Below the pieces are notes generated by a model that did no database searches, had not been told where the DNA came from, and saw only the letters and a program-made list of their open reading frames with translations. Of a stretch of 64,000 nt of DNA, positions 9,971-18,482 are shown piece by piece (the first letter of the stretch is position 1; every line of letters begins with the position of its first letter). The translations under genes and the position numbers were made by a program. The stretch is from Prosthecobacter sp. (GTDB lineage: Bacteria > Verrucomicrobiota > Verrucomicrobiia > Verrucomicrobiales > Verrucomicrobiaceae), in the NCBI RefSeq assembly GCF_020439865.1, contig NZ_JAGRPF010000072.1:1-64000 (forward strand). The letters run 5' to 3'.

Positions 9971-12421
9971 ATGTCCACCCTACGTCATTTGACTCTCACC
10001 GCAGTCGCGATCGTCTTCGCCACGTCCGCGTTTGCCGCCTATCCCACCTTTACCTCGACGAAGCCCAACGGCGGGCAGCGAGGCACCGAGGTGAAGCTGA
10101 CTGTGACGGGCACTCAGCTCGCTGACTTTGAGAGCATGGTGTTTTTCTCACCAGGATTCACTCAGAAGAGCGTGGAGAAAGTGGAGAACGGCAAAGTGGA
10201 ACTGACCATCGGCATTGCCGCGGACGTGCCGCCTGGGAATCACCTGATGCGCATCCGCACGAAGAGCGGGATCTCTCATGCCCGCCAGTTTTTCGTGGGC
10301 ATCTTCCCGAACGTGGACGAAAAAGAACCCAATAGTGATTTCGACACCCCGCAGGTCATCCAACTCAATCAAACGATCGAGGGAATCGTTCAAAACGAGG
10401 ACGTGGACTACTACCGCGTCAGCCTCAAAAAGGGGCAGCGTCTGTCCGTTGAGGTGGACGGCCTCCGTCTCGGCTACACAGTTTTTGACCCATTCCTGGC
10501 CATTATCGACAAGGACCGCTTCGAGAAGGTGATTTCTGATGATACGATCCTTCATCGCCAGGACGGCTACTGCTCCTATGTGGCGGAAGAGGATGGGGAC
10601 TACACGGTGATGATCCGCGAATCTTCTTACCGTGGCGGCGGCACGTCCTATTATCGCCTCCATGTCGGGAGTTTTCGCCGCCCTGATGTGGTCTATCCGG
10701 CCGGAGGAAAAATCGGAACGAAAGAGAAAGTGCGTTTCATCGAACGTGACAGCTCCTTTGATGAAGATGTGACTCTTCCTGCTGAGATTGATCCAGATTT
10801 CATGCTGTATTCCAAATCCCAGGAGCCCGCGCCTTCAGGCAATCCGTTTCGCTTGGTCAGCTACGACAATGTTCTTGAAGCTGAGCCGAATGACGAACAG
10901 ACCAAGGCTACCGTTGCGCCCGGTGCTCCGATTGCGCTCAACGGCATTATCGAGAAGCCCGGCGATGTGGATTTCTTCAAAGTGTCGCTCAAAAAGGGCA
11001 TGACGCTGGAAGTGCAGGGCTTTGCCCAGAGTGTCGGGTCGCCGCTCGATAGCGTGGTGAATGTTTACAATGAGAAAGGCGGCAGCCTCAGTGGCAACGA
11101 TGACGGGGGCGGTCGTCGTCGTCTGGACAGCAAGTTCAAGGTGAACATTCCGGCTGACGGAGATTACTTTGTTCGTGTGGCTGATCATCTCGAACGCGGC
11201 GGGCCCAACTTCGTTTATCGTCTCGAGCTCATCGCCGCTGAGCCCGAAGTGTTTTTCGCCTCTCCGCAGTACACGGTGAACGACAACAACTACCGGCAGT
11301 TCATCGCCGTCCCCAAGGGGGGGCGTTATGCCACGCTGGTCAATGTCACCCGCAGCAATGTCAGCGGCGACTTCAAGTTCGAGACACAGAACCTGCCTCA
11401 AGGAGTGAAACTTCTGACCGAACTGGCTCCAAAGGACTTGGGCAGCGTCCCATTGTTGTTCGAGGCCACGGCCGATGCCCCACTGGGGCATCAGGTGGTG
11501 CCCATCTTCCTCAATGCGGTTGATCCGAACACCAAGTCACGTGGGAAGCTTCGCCAGGAGTTCGATATCGTTCGCAACGGAAACGTCGTCTATTACACCC
11601 AGATCGAAGACCGTCTCCCTGTCGCCGTTGTCGAAGAGGCTCCTTATTCGCTCGAAATCGTCAAGCCGGCCGTGCCGCTGGTGAACAACGGCATCCTTGA
11701 ACTCAAGGTGGTAGCCAGGCGCAAAGAAGGATTCAACGCCAAGATCAGGGTCTTGATGATCTGGAAACCGAACGGCGTCAGTTCGCTTGGTGAACAGACC
11801 ATCGCGGAGGGTCAGAACGAGTGCACTTTTCAGCTCGACGCGAATGCAGGGACGCCTGCGGGCACGTGGAACTTCACCGTGATGGGAGAGGCGGATGCGG
11901 GGGGCGGACGAATTTACAATGCCTCGCCATTTGCCGCCGTAGAGACCGCTCCTGCTTATCTCACGGCTCCCGCCATCCCGCTGGTTGCAGTGGAGCAGGG
12001 CAAGGAGGCGGTCATGGTGGCCAAGCTGGAGCAGTTGCTGCCATTCGAAGGGGAAGCCAACGCTCAGGTGCTCGGCGTTCCGGATACGATTCCGATCGAG
12101 CCTGCGAAGATCACCAAGGACACCAAGGAAGTCGCCTTCAAGGTGAAGACGGATGCCAAGTCGCCAATCGGCAAGCAGGGCAACCTGTTTGTGCGCGTCG
12201 ATGTCCCTGTGAAAGGCACCAACGCCACCACGATTCATCGGATCGCGCTGGGTTCCATTCTGCGCATCGATGCGCCTCGCAAGGTCGTCACGCCGCCTGC
12301 CACCCCGGTTGTCGCGGCAAACAAGCCGAAGGAAGCGCCGAAGCCTGCGGCTCCTGCTGCGCCGAAAGTATTGTCCCGCCTGGAACAGCTTCGTCAGGAG
12401 GCCGCTGCTGCGAAGAAGTAG
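9971..12421 (+). CDS. Large secreted protein with bacterial pre-peptidase C-terminal (PPC)-like domains
   Basis: The start at 9971 gives a signal peptide (MSTLRHLTLTAVAIVFATSAFA) and an 816-residue protein; the longer frame begins with unrelated sequence. An IPT/TIG-like beta domain opens it (YPTFTSTKPNGGQRGTEVKLTVTG is split here by family knowledge at KPNGGQRGT). Two PPC-like modules follow, each with the pattern EPN, then VDYYRVSLKKGQRLSVEV or VDFFKVSLKKGMTLEVQG, then DPFLAI/DSVVNVY and YFVRV. The remainder is beta-rich with a Lys/Ala/Pro C-terminus. PPC domains usually help secretion or binding of extracellular enzymes. No catalytic domain is visible, so it may be a surface or matrix protein. 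A strong terminator follows. Confidence 0.75.
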   Translation: MSTLRHLTLTAVAIVFATSAFAAYPTFTSTKPNGGQRGTEVKLTVTGTQLADFESMVFFSPGFTQKSVEKVENGKVELTIGIAADVPPGNHLMRIRTKSGISHARQFFVGIFPNVDEKEPNSDFDTPQVIQLNQTIEGIVQNEDVDYYRVSLKKGQRLSVEVDGLRLGYTVFDPFLAIIDKDRFEKVISDDTILHRQDGYCSYVAEEDGDYTVMIRESSYRGGGTSYYRLHVGSFRRPDVVYPAGGKIGTKEKVRFIERDSSFDEDVTLPAEIDPDFMLYSKSQEPAPSGNPFRLVSYDNVLEAEPNDEQTKATVAPGAPIALNGIIEKPGDVDFFKVSLKKGMTLEVQGFAQSVGSPLDSVVNVYNEKGGSLSGNDDGGGRRRLDSKFKVNIPADGDYFVRVADHLERGGPNFVYRLELIAAEPEVFFASPQYTVNDNNYRQFIAVPKGGRYATLVNVTRSNVSGDFKFETQNLPQGVKLLTELAPKDLGSVPLLFEATADAPLGHQVVPIFLNAVDPNTKSRGKLRQEFDIVRNGNVVYYTQIEDRLPVAVVEEAPYSLEIVKPAVPLVNNGILELKVVARRKEGFNAKIRVLMIWKPNGVSSLGEQTIAEGQNECTFQLDANAGTPAGTWNFTVMGEADAGGGRIYNASPFAAVETAPAYLTAPAIPLVAVEQGKEAVMVAKLEQLLPFEGEANAQVLGVPDTIPIEPAKITKDTKEVAFKVKTDAKSPIGKQGNLFVRVDVPVKGTNATTIHRIALGSILRIDAPRKVVTPPATPVVAANKPKEAPKPAAPAAPKVLSRLEQLRQEAAAAKK

Positions 12422-12451
12422 TCGGTGCTGCCAGATTGAGTTCTAAAAGTG

Positions 12452-12483
12452 ATGAGGGAGGCTTGGCGGCCTCCCTCATTTTT
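12452..12483. terminator. Intrinsic terminator, bidirectional type
   Basis: ATGAGGGAGGC pairs perfectly with GCCTCCCTCAT over a 6-base loop and is followed by TTTT on the + strand; AAAAG precedes the left arm, giving U residues for the reverse transcript as well. It ends the PPC-protein gene and overlaps the stop codon of the convergent TraB-like gene. Confidence 0.88.
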
Positions 12484-13333
12484 CGTGGGGAAGATCCCAT
12501 GCCTTCAGCCACTCCACCTTGGTACGGTTGAAGCCCTTTTTCAGAAGGCGCGCCTCCATGTCGGCAAGATGCGCAGCGCCATAAAAGATGGCGATGTGCT
12601 TTTTACCGGCGGCGAGCTGTTGATCCATGATTTCCAGCGCAAACTTATTCCGTTCACCAATCAGCACGGTGCCATCACCGGATTCGATGCCGGCCATGAT
12701 GTCTTCCACACTGTCGAACTCGCTGGCGAGCATGCGTTTCAGTTCGGTGCTGCTGTCTTTCATGGTCAGGATCTTCAACAACAGAACCATGCCTGCGGCG
12801 TCGGAATTCACCCCACGTTCCGCGTTGATGGATTTCTGGGCTTGTACGGCTTTGAGGTAAAGCGTGAGGAAACTTTCCTGTTTCTGGCCCTGAGTTTGGG
12901 TGAACTGGGACATGTCCATGTCGGCATGCACGAAGTTCCTGGCCGTGTAGTCGATACCCTCCAACTGGCCATGAAGCTTCAGCGTGTCACGCATTATGGT
13001 TTGAAGCTGGCCGACCCACTGCAGCTTTTGCTGCGACTCAGGTTTTGGTTCCTCCTTGCTCCGCTCTTTGATCGAGGGGCCGACGAGCTCATACAACACC
13101 GCATCGTAGCTTTTGAAACGCACATTCAGAGCGTCAAAATACGCTTTGTCAGCGATATGAATGGCGCCGACCAAATCGACTTTGGCCTTCTGCGGTGATT
13201 CATAGCTCACGACAGCAGTCTGGAGGCTGTCCCCTTCATCTCCCTCGACAAAACGAATAAAATCCGTGGACTCCTCGCCTGCATGCAGCATTGCAAAGGC
13301 GAGCGTGGCAGGAAGCAGGAGAAAATGCTTCAT
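12476..13333 (-). CDS. Secreted TraB/GumN-family protein
   Basis: A 285-residue protein with signal peptide MKHFLLLPATLAFAMLHA. The first conserved block is VDLVGAIHIADKAYFDAL followed by YDAVLYELVGP, and the closing block is KKHIAIFYGAAHLADMEARLLKKGF. These paired G-x-H and E motifs define the TraB/PrgY/GumN fold, related to Tiki-type metalloproteases. A GTG at 13357 overlapping the preceding stop would give a longer form, but the signal peptide favours 13333. It is the last gene of a reverse-strand run with dienelactone hydrolase and DUF1080 genes. Substrate is unknown. Confidence 0.83.
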   Translation of the reverse strand: MKHFLLLPATLAFAMLHAGEESTDFIRFVEGDEGDSLQTAVVSYESPQKAKVDLVGAIHIADKAYFDALNVRFKSYDAVLYELVGPSIKERSKEEPKPESQQKLQWVGQLQTIMRDTLKLHGQLEGIDYTARNFVHADMDMSQFTQTQGQKQESFLTLYLKAVQAQKSINAERGVNSDAAGMVLLLKILTMKDSSTELKRMLASEFDSVEDIMAGIESGDGTVLIGERNKFALEIMDQQLAAGKKHIAIFYGAAHLADMEARLLKKGFNRTKVEWLKAWDLPHEK

Positions 13334-13353
13334 CAGGAGGTCTGTTGAAGGGG

Positions 13354-14145
13354 TCACTGATCGGATTTGAAGATGCGTGAAAAGAACGCCTTCATTTCCT
13401 CCCAGGAGGCCTTGTCGGCGGCCTCGTTGTAGGCCGCGCCTTTGCTGTTGTCATTTCCCGCGGCTTTTTGGGTGAAGGCATGCACGGCACCTGGGTACTT
13501 CACGAGCTTGTAGTCCACCTTGGCGTCCTTCATCTCTTGTTCAAACGCAGCGACATCCGAGGAGGGTACGAATGGGTCGTCCGCACCGTGAAGGGCCAGG
13601 ACGTTGCCCTTGATGTTCTTCCCATCGGCCGGGTTCGGTGAATCAAGTCCTCCGTGGAAACTGACCACCCCCTTGAGCAGCGCGCCGCTGCGTGCGAGTT
13701 CAATAACTCCGGTGCCGCCGAAGCAGTAGCCGATGGCAGCGACCTTCGAGGGATCGGTGTGCTCATTCTTGTTCAGCACCTCCAGTGCAGAGAGCATGCG
13801 TTCACGATAGAGCTTGCGATCAGACTTGTACTTTCCGGCCTCCTTCCCCGCCGCCGGGGGCTGCGGCCGGACGCCTTTGCCATACACATCGGCGGCAAAG
13901 ACGTTGTAGCCGAGTTCGGCGAGCATGTGGGCACGCATCTTTTCGTTTTCGCTCAACCCAGTCCACTGATGGATGATCAACACTGCGGGCAGTTTGCCCG
14001 TCTTAGCGGTGTCCACGACATGCAGCCCTTCACACGTCACTCCACCGGACTGGTAATCGACAGTTGTTTCTTTGATCTCGGCTTGTACAAAACTGGAGGA
14101 GCAGAGCAGGGAGGAGATGAAAATCAGAGCGCGGTTGGTTTTCAT
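13354..14145 (-). CDS. Secreted dienelactone-hydrolase-family protein
   Basis: A 263-residue alpha/beta hydrolase with signal peptide ending ...SSSFVQA. The nucleophile is Cys141 in AIGYCFGGTG, with Asp189/190 in HGADDPFVP and His222 in PGAVHAFT, the Cys-Asp-His triad of the dienelactone hydrolase family. VLIIHQWTGLSENEKMRA and NVFAADVYGKG are further family blocks. Extracytoplasmic members are common in PVC bacteria and probably act on small esters or lactones of plant or algal origin. The start was chosen at 14145 for the signal peptide. The next gene starts 20 bases after its stop. Confidence 0.88.
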   Translation of the reverse strand: MKTNRALIFISSLLCSSSFVQAEIKETTVDYQSGGVTCEGLHVVDTAKTGKLPAVLIIHQWTGLSENEKMRAHMLAELGYNVFAADVYGKGVRPQPPAAGKEAGKYKSDRKLYRERMLSALEVLNKNEHTDPSKVAAIGYCFGGTGVIELARSGALLKGVVSFHGGLDSPNPADGKNIKGNVLALHGADDPFVPSSDVAAFEQEMKDAKVDYKLVKYPGAVHAFTQKAAGNDNSKGAAYNEAADKASWEEMKAFFSRIFKSDQ

Positions 14146-14213
14146 GGGTGGTGAATGATATACGTCGGGAATGCCGCTGCCAGCCTGTTTTATCCAACGG
14201 ACATGACTTCTTC

Positions 14214-14891
14214 CTACTTGAGTTCCTGAATGCGGATGTTCCTCCACATCACTTCCTTGCCCACCGCCTCGGTCTTTTTGCCGATGCCGTGCACCTGCAG
14301 CGCGATGACGCCTTCCTTGGTGAGATCGTCGGTGAAGTCGGTGGCGGGAACGCCGTTGATCCAGGTCTTGATGCTGCTGCCGCGGCACTCGATGCGCGCC
14401 TTGTTCCAGTCGCCATGTTTGAAGGCCTTGCGCGCGGCCTCGTTGTTCTTCAGGTCAAAGAGCCATCCGCGGCGGCCTTCATCGTACACGCCGCCGGTAT
14501 AGGCGCGGTCGCTTGGGTCGATTTCATACTGATAGCCGTGCACGCGGTCGGCGGGGAACTTCTTTTTCTTGCCGTTGATCTCCACTTCGGTCTCCTTCTC
14601 GTAGTAGTTGCTGCGGAACTGGATGCCGGAGTTCATCCCTTCGGCCACCTTGAATTCGATTTCCAATATGAAGTCGCCGTATTTTTTCGAGGTGCAGAGG
14701 AATGAGTTGCCAGTGTTGGGCACGGTCTTGCCCACGACGGCCCCTTCTTCGACCCGGTACTCCGCGGTGCCGCTGTGCTGCTCCCATCCCGTGAGCGTTT
14801 TGCCGTCGAACAGCGGGACAAAGGCATCCTCGGCATGAACGGAGGCGACAAAAGAGAAGGCGGCGGCAAGAGAGAGAAGACGGTTGGTCAT
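14214..14891 (-). CDS. DUF1080 (3-keto-disaccharide hydrolase-like) secreted protein
   Basis: A 225-residue protein with signal peptide MTNRLLSLAAAFSFVASVHA. The opening FVPLFDGKTLTGWEQ, the middle SGIQFRS and the closing GVIALQVHG and WRNIRIQEL are classic DUF1080/LamG-like jelly-roll signatures. Members bind or cleave sugars, some of them 3-keto glycosides. It is probably the first gene of the reverse-strand set with the dienelactone hydrolase and TraB-like genes, suggesting a small set of extracytoplasmic carbohydrate or ester-processing proteins. Enzymatic activity is not provable from sequence. Confidence 0.9.
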   Translation of the reverse strand: MTNRLLSLAAAFSFVASVHAEDAFVPLFDGKTLTGWEQHSGTAEYRVEEGAVVGKTVPNTGNSFLCTSKKYGDFILEIEFKVAEGMNSGIQFRSNYYEKETEVEINGKKKKFPADRVHGYQYEIDPSDRAYTGGVYDEGRRGWLFDLKNNEAARKAFKHGDWNKARIECRGSSIKTWINGVPATDFTDDLTKEGVIALQVHGIGKKTEAVGKEVMWRNIRIQELK

Positions 14892-15027
14892 AGGACGCTC
14901 GTAAACGGGGTGTCGGGGTGGCTCTTTCTACACCTGATGTGGCATATTCAACTTTTGTTCACCGGCCGTTGGCAGGATGAAGAGCTCTGGCCGCTTGCAC
15001 TCGCATGGACTGCTGGCACGGTGGGTG

Positions 15028-16410
15028 ATGCCGAAGCGCATCGCTATTTTTGGAGGCAGTTTCAATCCGCCGGGAAGTCATCATGCCGCCATCGCGACAA
15101 GGCTGGGGCAGGTTTTTGACGAGGTGCGCGTGATCCCATGCGGGCCGCGTCCTGACAAGCCAGTGACGGACAGCGTGCCGCCGGTGTATCGGGCGGCGCT
15201 GGCGGACATCGTGTTTGGCGGACTACCGAACGTGGTGGTGGATCTGTCGGACTTTGAGCAGGAGACGTTCACGAGGAATCATGAGCTCCAGACCCGGTTT
15301 GAGACACAGGGCGAGGTCTGGCATGTCGTAGGGGGAGACCTGGTCGCCGGAGGCGCACGTGGCGAATCACAGATACAGAAAACGTGGCAGCGAGGCGAGG
15401 AACTGTGGCAGCGGGCTTGTTTTGCAGTGCTGCAACGTCCGGGATTCACGGTCGAAGCAGCGGATCTGCCGCCGCACGCGGAGGTGATCGAACTGGTGGT
15501 CGAGGGATCCAGCACCTTGATTCGGGAGCATTTGAGCCGCGGAAAATGTGTGGGCGGTCTGGTGCCGCCACGGGCGGAGGCCTATCTGGCGCGCTACGGC
15601 CTGTACAGGGCACCCGTGCCTGGAAACTGGGCACGTGGGACGCTCGAAGATGCGAAGTTTTTTCTTCAGGCCGATGCTTCGAACCCGAAGGTGAGCGAAC
15701 TGAGCTGCTCTCTGGATGGCAGGCACGTGGCCGCCGAGCATGCGGACTTTATTAGTGTGGTGGGCGGAGACGGGGCGATGCTGCGCAGCATCCGCGAGCA
15801 CTGGAGAGCACGGCGGCCGTTCTTTGGCATCAATGCCGGCCATCTGGGCTTTCTGCTCAACGCGCCGGAGCAGGTGAACGCCAACGCCTTTCCGCCGAGT
15901 GATGTGATTTTTCGCCAGATGCCGATGCTGTTCCTTGAGTTTGAGGATGAGCAGGGGCAACGGCTCACGGCACACGGTTTCAACGACGCCTGGCTGGAAC
16001 GGGCGACCAGTCAGTCCGCCTGGCTGGAGGTCACTGTGAATGATGTGCTGCGAATTCCCAAACTGGTGAGCGACGGGGCGCTGGTGGCCACTGCTGCGGG
16101 ATCCACCGCGTATGCACGGAGCATGGGAGCGGCGCCCCTGCTGGCGGATACACCGGCCTGGCTGCTTGTGGGTTCCAATGTGCTGGAACCGGCGCACTGG
16201 CGCAGCGCGCTGCTTTCCCCGGACACGACAGTGACGATCCGCAGCCTCGACCCCAAACGCCGGCCGCTTCAGGCTTATGTGGACGGTCTGAGCATGGGAC
16301 GGGTGGTGGCTCTGCATGCGCGTCTCTCGCGGGCTGCGGCGGCAGAGCTGGTCTTTTGTGCCAGCCATGACATGGCGGAAAAGATTGCCGCAATTCAGTT
16401 TGGAGCCTGA
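15028..16410 (+). CDS. Apparent NadD-NadK fusion: nicotinate-nucleotide adenylyltransferase joined to NAD kinase
   Basis: Residues 1 to about 200 resemble NadD: PKRIAIFGGSFNPPGSHH (a variant of the GSFNPPHxGH nucleotidyltransferase motif with His18/His19), WHVVGGDL and SSTLIREHLSRG. Residues about 212-460 resemble NadK: VVGGDGAML (GGDG at 246-249), FFGINAGHLGFLLN, FNDAWLE in place of the usual NE block, and DGALVATAAGSTAYARS. Both active-site sets look intact, so one chain could make deamido-NAD and phosphorylate NAD. ATG 15028 starts directly at the NadD fold; an in-frame ATG at 14977 is possible. The MBL-fold gene follows after 3 bases. Confidence 0.85.
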   Translation: MPKRIAIFGGSFNPPGSHHAAIATRLGQVFDEVRVIPCGPRPDKPVTDSVPPVYRAALADIVFGGLPNVVVDLSDFEQETFTRNHELQTRFETQGEVWHVVGGDLVAGGARGESQIQKTWQRGEELWQRACFAVLQRPGFTVEAADLPPHAEVIELVVEGSSTLIREHLSRGKCVGGLVPPRAEAYLARYGLYRAPVPGNWARGTLEDAKFFLQADASNPKVSELSCSLDGRHVAAEHADFISVVGGDGAMLRSIREHWRARRPFFGINAGHLGFLLNAPEQVNANAFPPSDVIFRQMPMLFLEFEDEQGQRLTAHGFNDAWLERATSQSAWLEVTVNDVLRIPKLVSDGALVATAAGSTAYARSMGAAPLLADTPAWLLVGSNVLEPAHWRSALLSPDTTVTIRSLDPKRRPLQAYVDGLSMGRVVALHARLSRAAAAELVFCASHDMAEKIAAIQFGA

Positions 16411-16413
16411 CCG

Positions 16414-17283
16414 ATGATTGCTGCTTTTCAAAAGGATGATGAGCTGCTGGCCAACATCTCATCCGCATCGGTCGATGAAGACACGCTGCACGTCTGGTGG
16501 CTGGGACAGAGCGGTTTTTTGATTCAGTGGGCAGGGGAGCGGCTGCTGTTTGATCCCTATCTGTCCGAATCACTGACGCAAAAATACGCCGCGACGGACA
16601 AGCCCCATGTGAGGATGACCGAGCGCTGCATTGATCCTGCGCGGCTGACAGGTATCACCCGGGTGACGGCGAGCCATGTGCATACCGACCACTTGGACGG
16701 CGAAACACTGAGGCTGGTGGCTGAAGCCAGTCCGGGCTTTCGCCTCTATCTCCCACATCCCATCATTCCGGAGGCCCTGAAGCGATTGGGCGATGCCGAG
16801 GTGATCTTGTGCGGCATTGGGGATCGCGACCGTTATGCAGAGGGAAGGTGGGAATTGCGAGGTGTCGTTGCCAAGCACAATGAAGTGCTGCGGGATGAAG
16901 AGGGACGCTGCCACTACACGGGTTTCATCGTGAATTGCGGGCCATTCACGATTTACCACAGCGGAGACACGCTGTGGCACGATGACATCCTTACAGCCAC
17001 GCGGGAGGTGAACTGTGATCTGATGCTGCTGCCGATCAATGGCAACAAACCGGAACGTCGTGTGGCTGGAAATCTGAACGGCACAGAAGCCGCGGCGATG
17101 GCAAAGGCGGGCGGTGCGGCGCTCGTCGTGCCGTGCCACTATGACATGTTTGAGTTCAACACGGAGACGCCGGACGAATTTGTCGCTGCCTGCGGACGTT
17201 TGCAGCAGTCATTCCGAGTGATGCGCTGTGGAGAGCGGCTGGAGTTAAGAGCCCGGACCTCAGGTCATCGGGCGATGGCCTGA
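16414..17283 (+). CDS. MBL-fold metallohydrolase, UlaG-like
   Basis: A 289-residue cytoplasmic protein with the metallo-beta-lactamase signature VTASHVHTDHLDG, an early WWLGQSGFLIQW strand, IYHSGDTLWHDD supplying the bridging Asp, and PCHYDMFEFN supplying a late His. This order matches the UlaG-type lactonase and related nucleic-acid-independent MBL hydrolases. It begins 3 bases after the NadD-NadK gene and is surely co-transcribed, so a role in metabolite repair or nucleotide metabolism is possible. The last 19 bases overlap the convergent rhodanese gene. Confidence 0.83.
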   Translation: MIAAFQKDDELLANISSASVDEDTLHVWWLGQSGFLIQWAGERLLFDPYLSESLTQKYAATDKPHVRMTERCIDPARLTGITRVTASHVHTDHLDGETLRLVAEASPGFRLYLPHPIIPEALKRLGDAEVILCGIGDRDRYAEGRWELRGVVAKHNEVLRDEEGRCHYTGFIVNCGPFTIYHSGDTLWHDDILTATREVNCDLMLLPINGNKPERRVAGNLNGTEAAAMAKAGGAALVVPCHYDMFEFNTETPDEFVAACGRLQQSFRVMRCGERLELRARTSGHRAMA

Positions 17284-17693
17284 CCGTCTGCGGTCCAGGC
17301 ATTGAAACCACCTCTGATCAGCAGGATGTTCTTGAAACCAAGTTTGTGCATTTCTATGGCAATGAATTTTGCCCGACCACCGATGGCACCGTAGACGATG
17401 CAGGGTTTGGTTTTATCGAGTTTCACAAGCGCATCGACAGTCTTTTGCCCGTGGAAGTAGTCCAAGGGCAGAGAATTGAGGATATAGCCCCGAGAACGGC
17501 GCTCTTCTTCTGTGCGCACATCGATGATGAGGGTGTCGACATGGTCCACAAGATACCTTTCAACCTGTCCAGGCGCGATTTCGTGGACTTCAGGAGGAAG
17601 AATGGCCTTGGGAGGAGTGGTCTCAGCCCAGGCGCTGGACTGGAGCTGGACCAAAGCATAGAGCAAAAGGCATATGTTCGAAAGAAGCTTCAT
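17265..17693 (-). CDS. Exported rhodanese-like protein lacking the catalytic cysteine
   Basis: A 142-residue protein with an N-terminal signal (MKLLSNICLLLYALVQLQSSAWA) and one rhodanese domain: VDTLIIDVRTEEER, then SLPLDYF, the loop CIVYGAIGGRAK and GFKNILLIRGGFNAW. In active rhodaneses the loop reads Y-C-x-x-G-x-R; here the cysteine position is Gly, so sulfurtransfer is unlikely. Inactive rhodanese folds serve as binding or sensing modules. The start was placed at 17693 for the signal peptide; an open frame extends to 17765. Its 3' end overlaps the MBL gene by 19 bases. Confidence 0.8.
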   Translation of the reverse strand: MKLLSNICLLLYALVQLQSSAWAETTPPKAILPPEVHEIAPGQVERYLVDHVDTLIIDVRTEEERRSRGYILNSLPLDYFHGQKTVDALVKLDKTKPCIVYGAIGGRAKFIAIEMHKLGFKNILLIRGGFNAWTADGQAIAR

Positions 17694-17857
17694 GAGGGGG
17701 AAGAAGACAGAGCTTAGAAGAGAGTCATGGTAAAACACGCATTTCGCGTGGCGTGGTCCCTTCAAGGAGGAGGGGCGAAATAGGTTATGAAAACAACGGC
17801 AGCTCTTGCTGGAAATAGAATATTTGTCAGAAAATTGTGAAAAATATAAAAAAGATG

Positions 17858-17886
17858 TTGAATAGAATTTCGAGATCGAATATAAA
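17858..17886 (+). promoter_or_regulatory. Sigma70-like promoter of the pilin gene with operator-like palindrome in the spacer
   Basis: TTGAAT and TATAAA are separated by exactly 17 bases in an AT-rich island of otherwise GC-rich DNA, about 75 bases upstream of the pilin ATG. The spacer carries TTCGA-GA-TCGAA (17869-17880), a dyad that could bind a regulator. A further TTCGAA lies at 17895-17900. Confidence 0.65.
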
Positions 17887-17964
17887 TATCATAATTCGAA
17901 GCTGAGCTGACTCAAAACCGGCGCACTTTGAACTAACGCCAACAGCCAAACATACAAACACACT

Positions 17965-18360
17965 ATGAAAAACATCAAGCTCAACACCTCCCGCAAAGCT
18001 GGCTTCAGCCTCGTGGAAATGCTCGTCGTCATCGCCATCATCGGCATCATCGCCGCGATCGCGATCCCTAACATCGGCAACCTGAACGACAGCGCTCGTG
18101 ACGCTGCCGCCAAGCGCAATGCCCAAACCGTCGCTTCCGTGCTCAACGCCGCTGTCGCAGCTGGCGCTGACCTCGGCACTCTGACCGACGGTGCTTCGAT
18201 CGTGGCTCTCGCCCAGACCGGCGTGTCTCCGACCGACGGCGCCTTCCAGGGCAAGACGTTCACCTCCGGCCCGATCGACGACGATGAAGAAACCAAGGTT
18301 GCTTCCTACCTTAGCTGGGATTCGACCAACAAGCAGGTCAAGTACGATCCAGGTAACTAA
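17965..18360 (+). CDS. Type IV pilin-like protein, probable major subunit
   Basis: A 131-residue prepilin with a short basic leader and peptidase site RKAG|FSLVEM; Glu5 of the mature protein is present. The hydrophobic helix is followed by an Ala-rich helix (residues 45-70) and a compact C-terminal part ending DDDEETKVASYLSWDSTNKQVKYDPGN. There is no cysteine pair. Its dedicated strong promoter and the terminator right behind it suggest that it is made in excess over the prepilins downstream. It heads the cluster of prepilins, ATPase and two-component genes. GspG-type pseudopilin is the alternative. No Shine-Dalgarno sequence is visible. Confidence 0.9.
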   Translation: MKNIKLNTSRKAGFSLVEMLVVIAIIGIIAAIAIPNIGNLNDSARDAAAKRNAQTVASVLNAAVAAGADLGTLTDGASIVALAQTGVSPTDGAFQGKTFTSGPIDDDEETKVASYLSWDSTNKQVKYDPGN

Positions 18361-18423
18361 TACCGGTAATCCTGACTCGTCGCCCGGCTCTTTGATCTAA
18401 ACAACAGATTCGGACGATCTACG

Positions 18424-18455
18424 TCCGCCGGGGAGGTGACTCCCCGGCGGATTTT
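18424..18455 (+). terminator. Strong intrinsic terminator or attenuator after the pilin gene
   Basis: TCCGCCGGGGAG and CTCCCCGGCGGA pair perfectly over 12 bp with loop GTGA, and the last bases run into ATTTTG. It lies between the first pilin and the remaining pilus genes, so partial read-through would set their lower level. Confidence 0.9.
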
Positions 18456-18482
18456 GTGCAACAAGCAACAAGCGCGGCTGCG

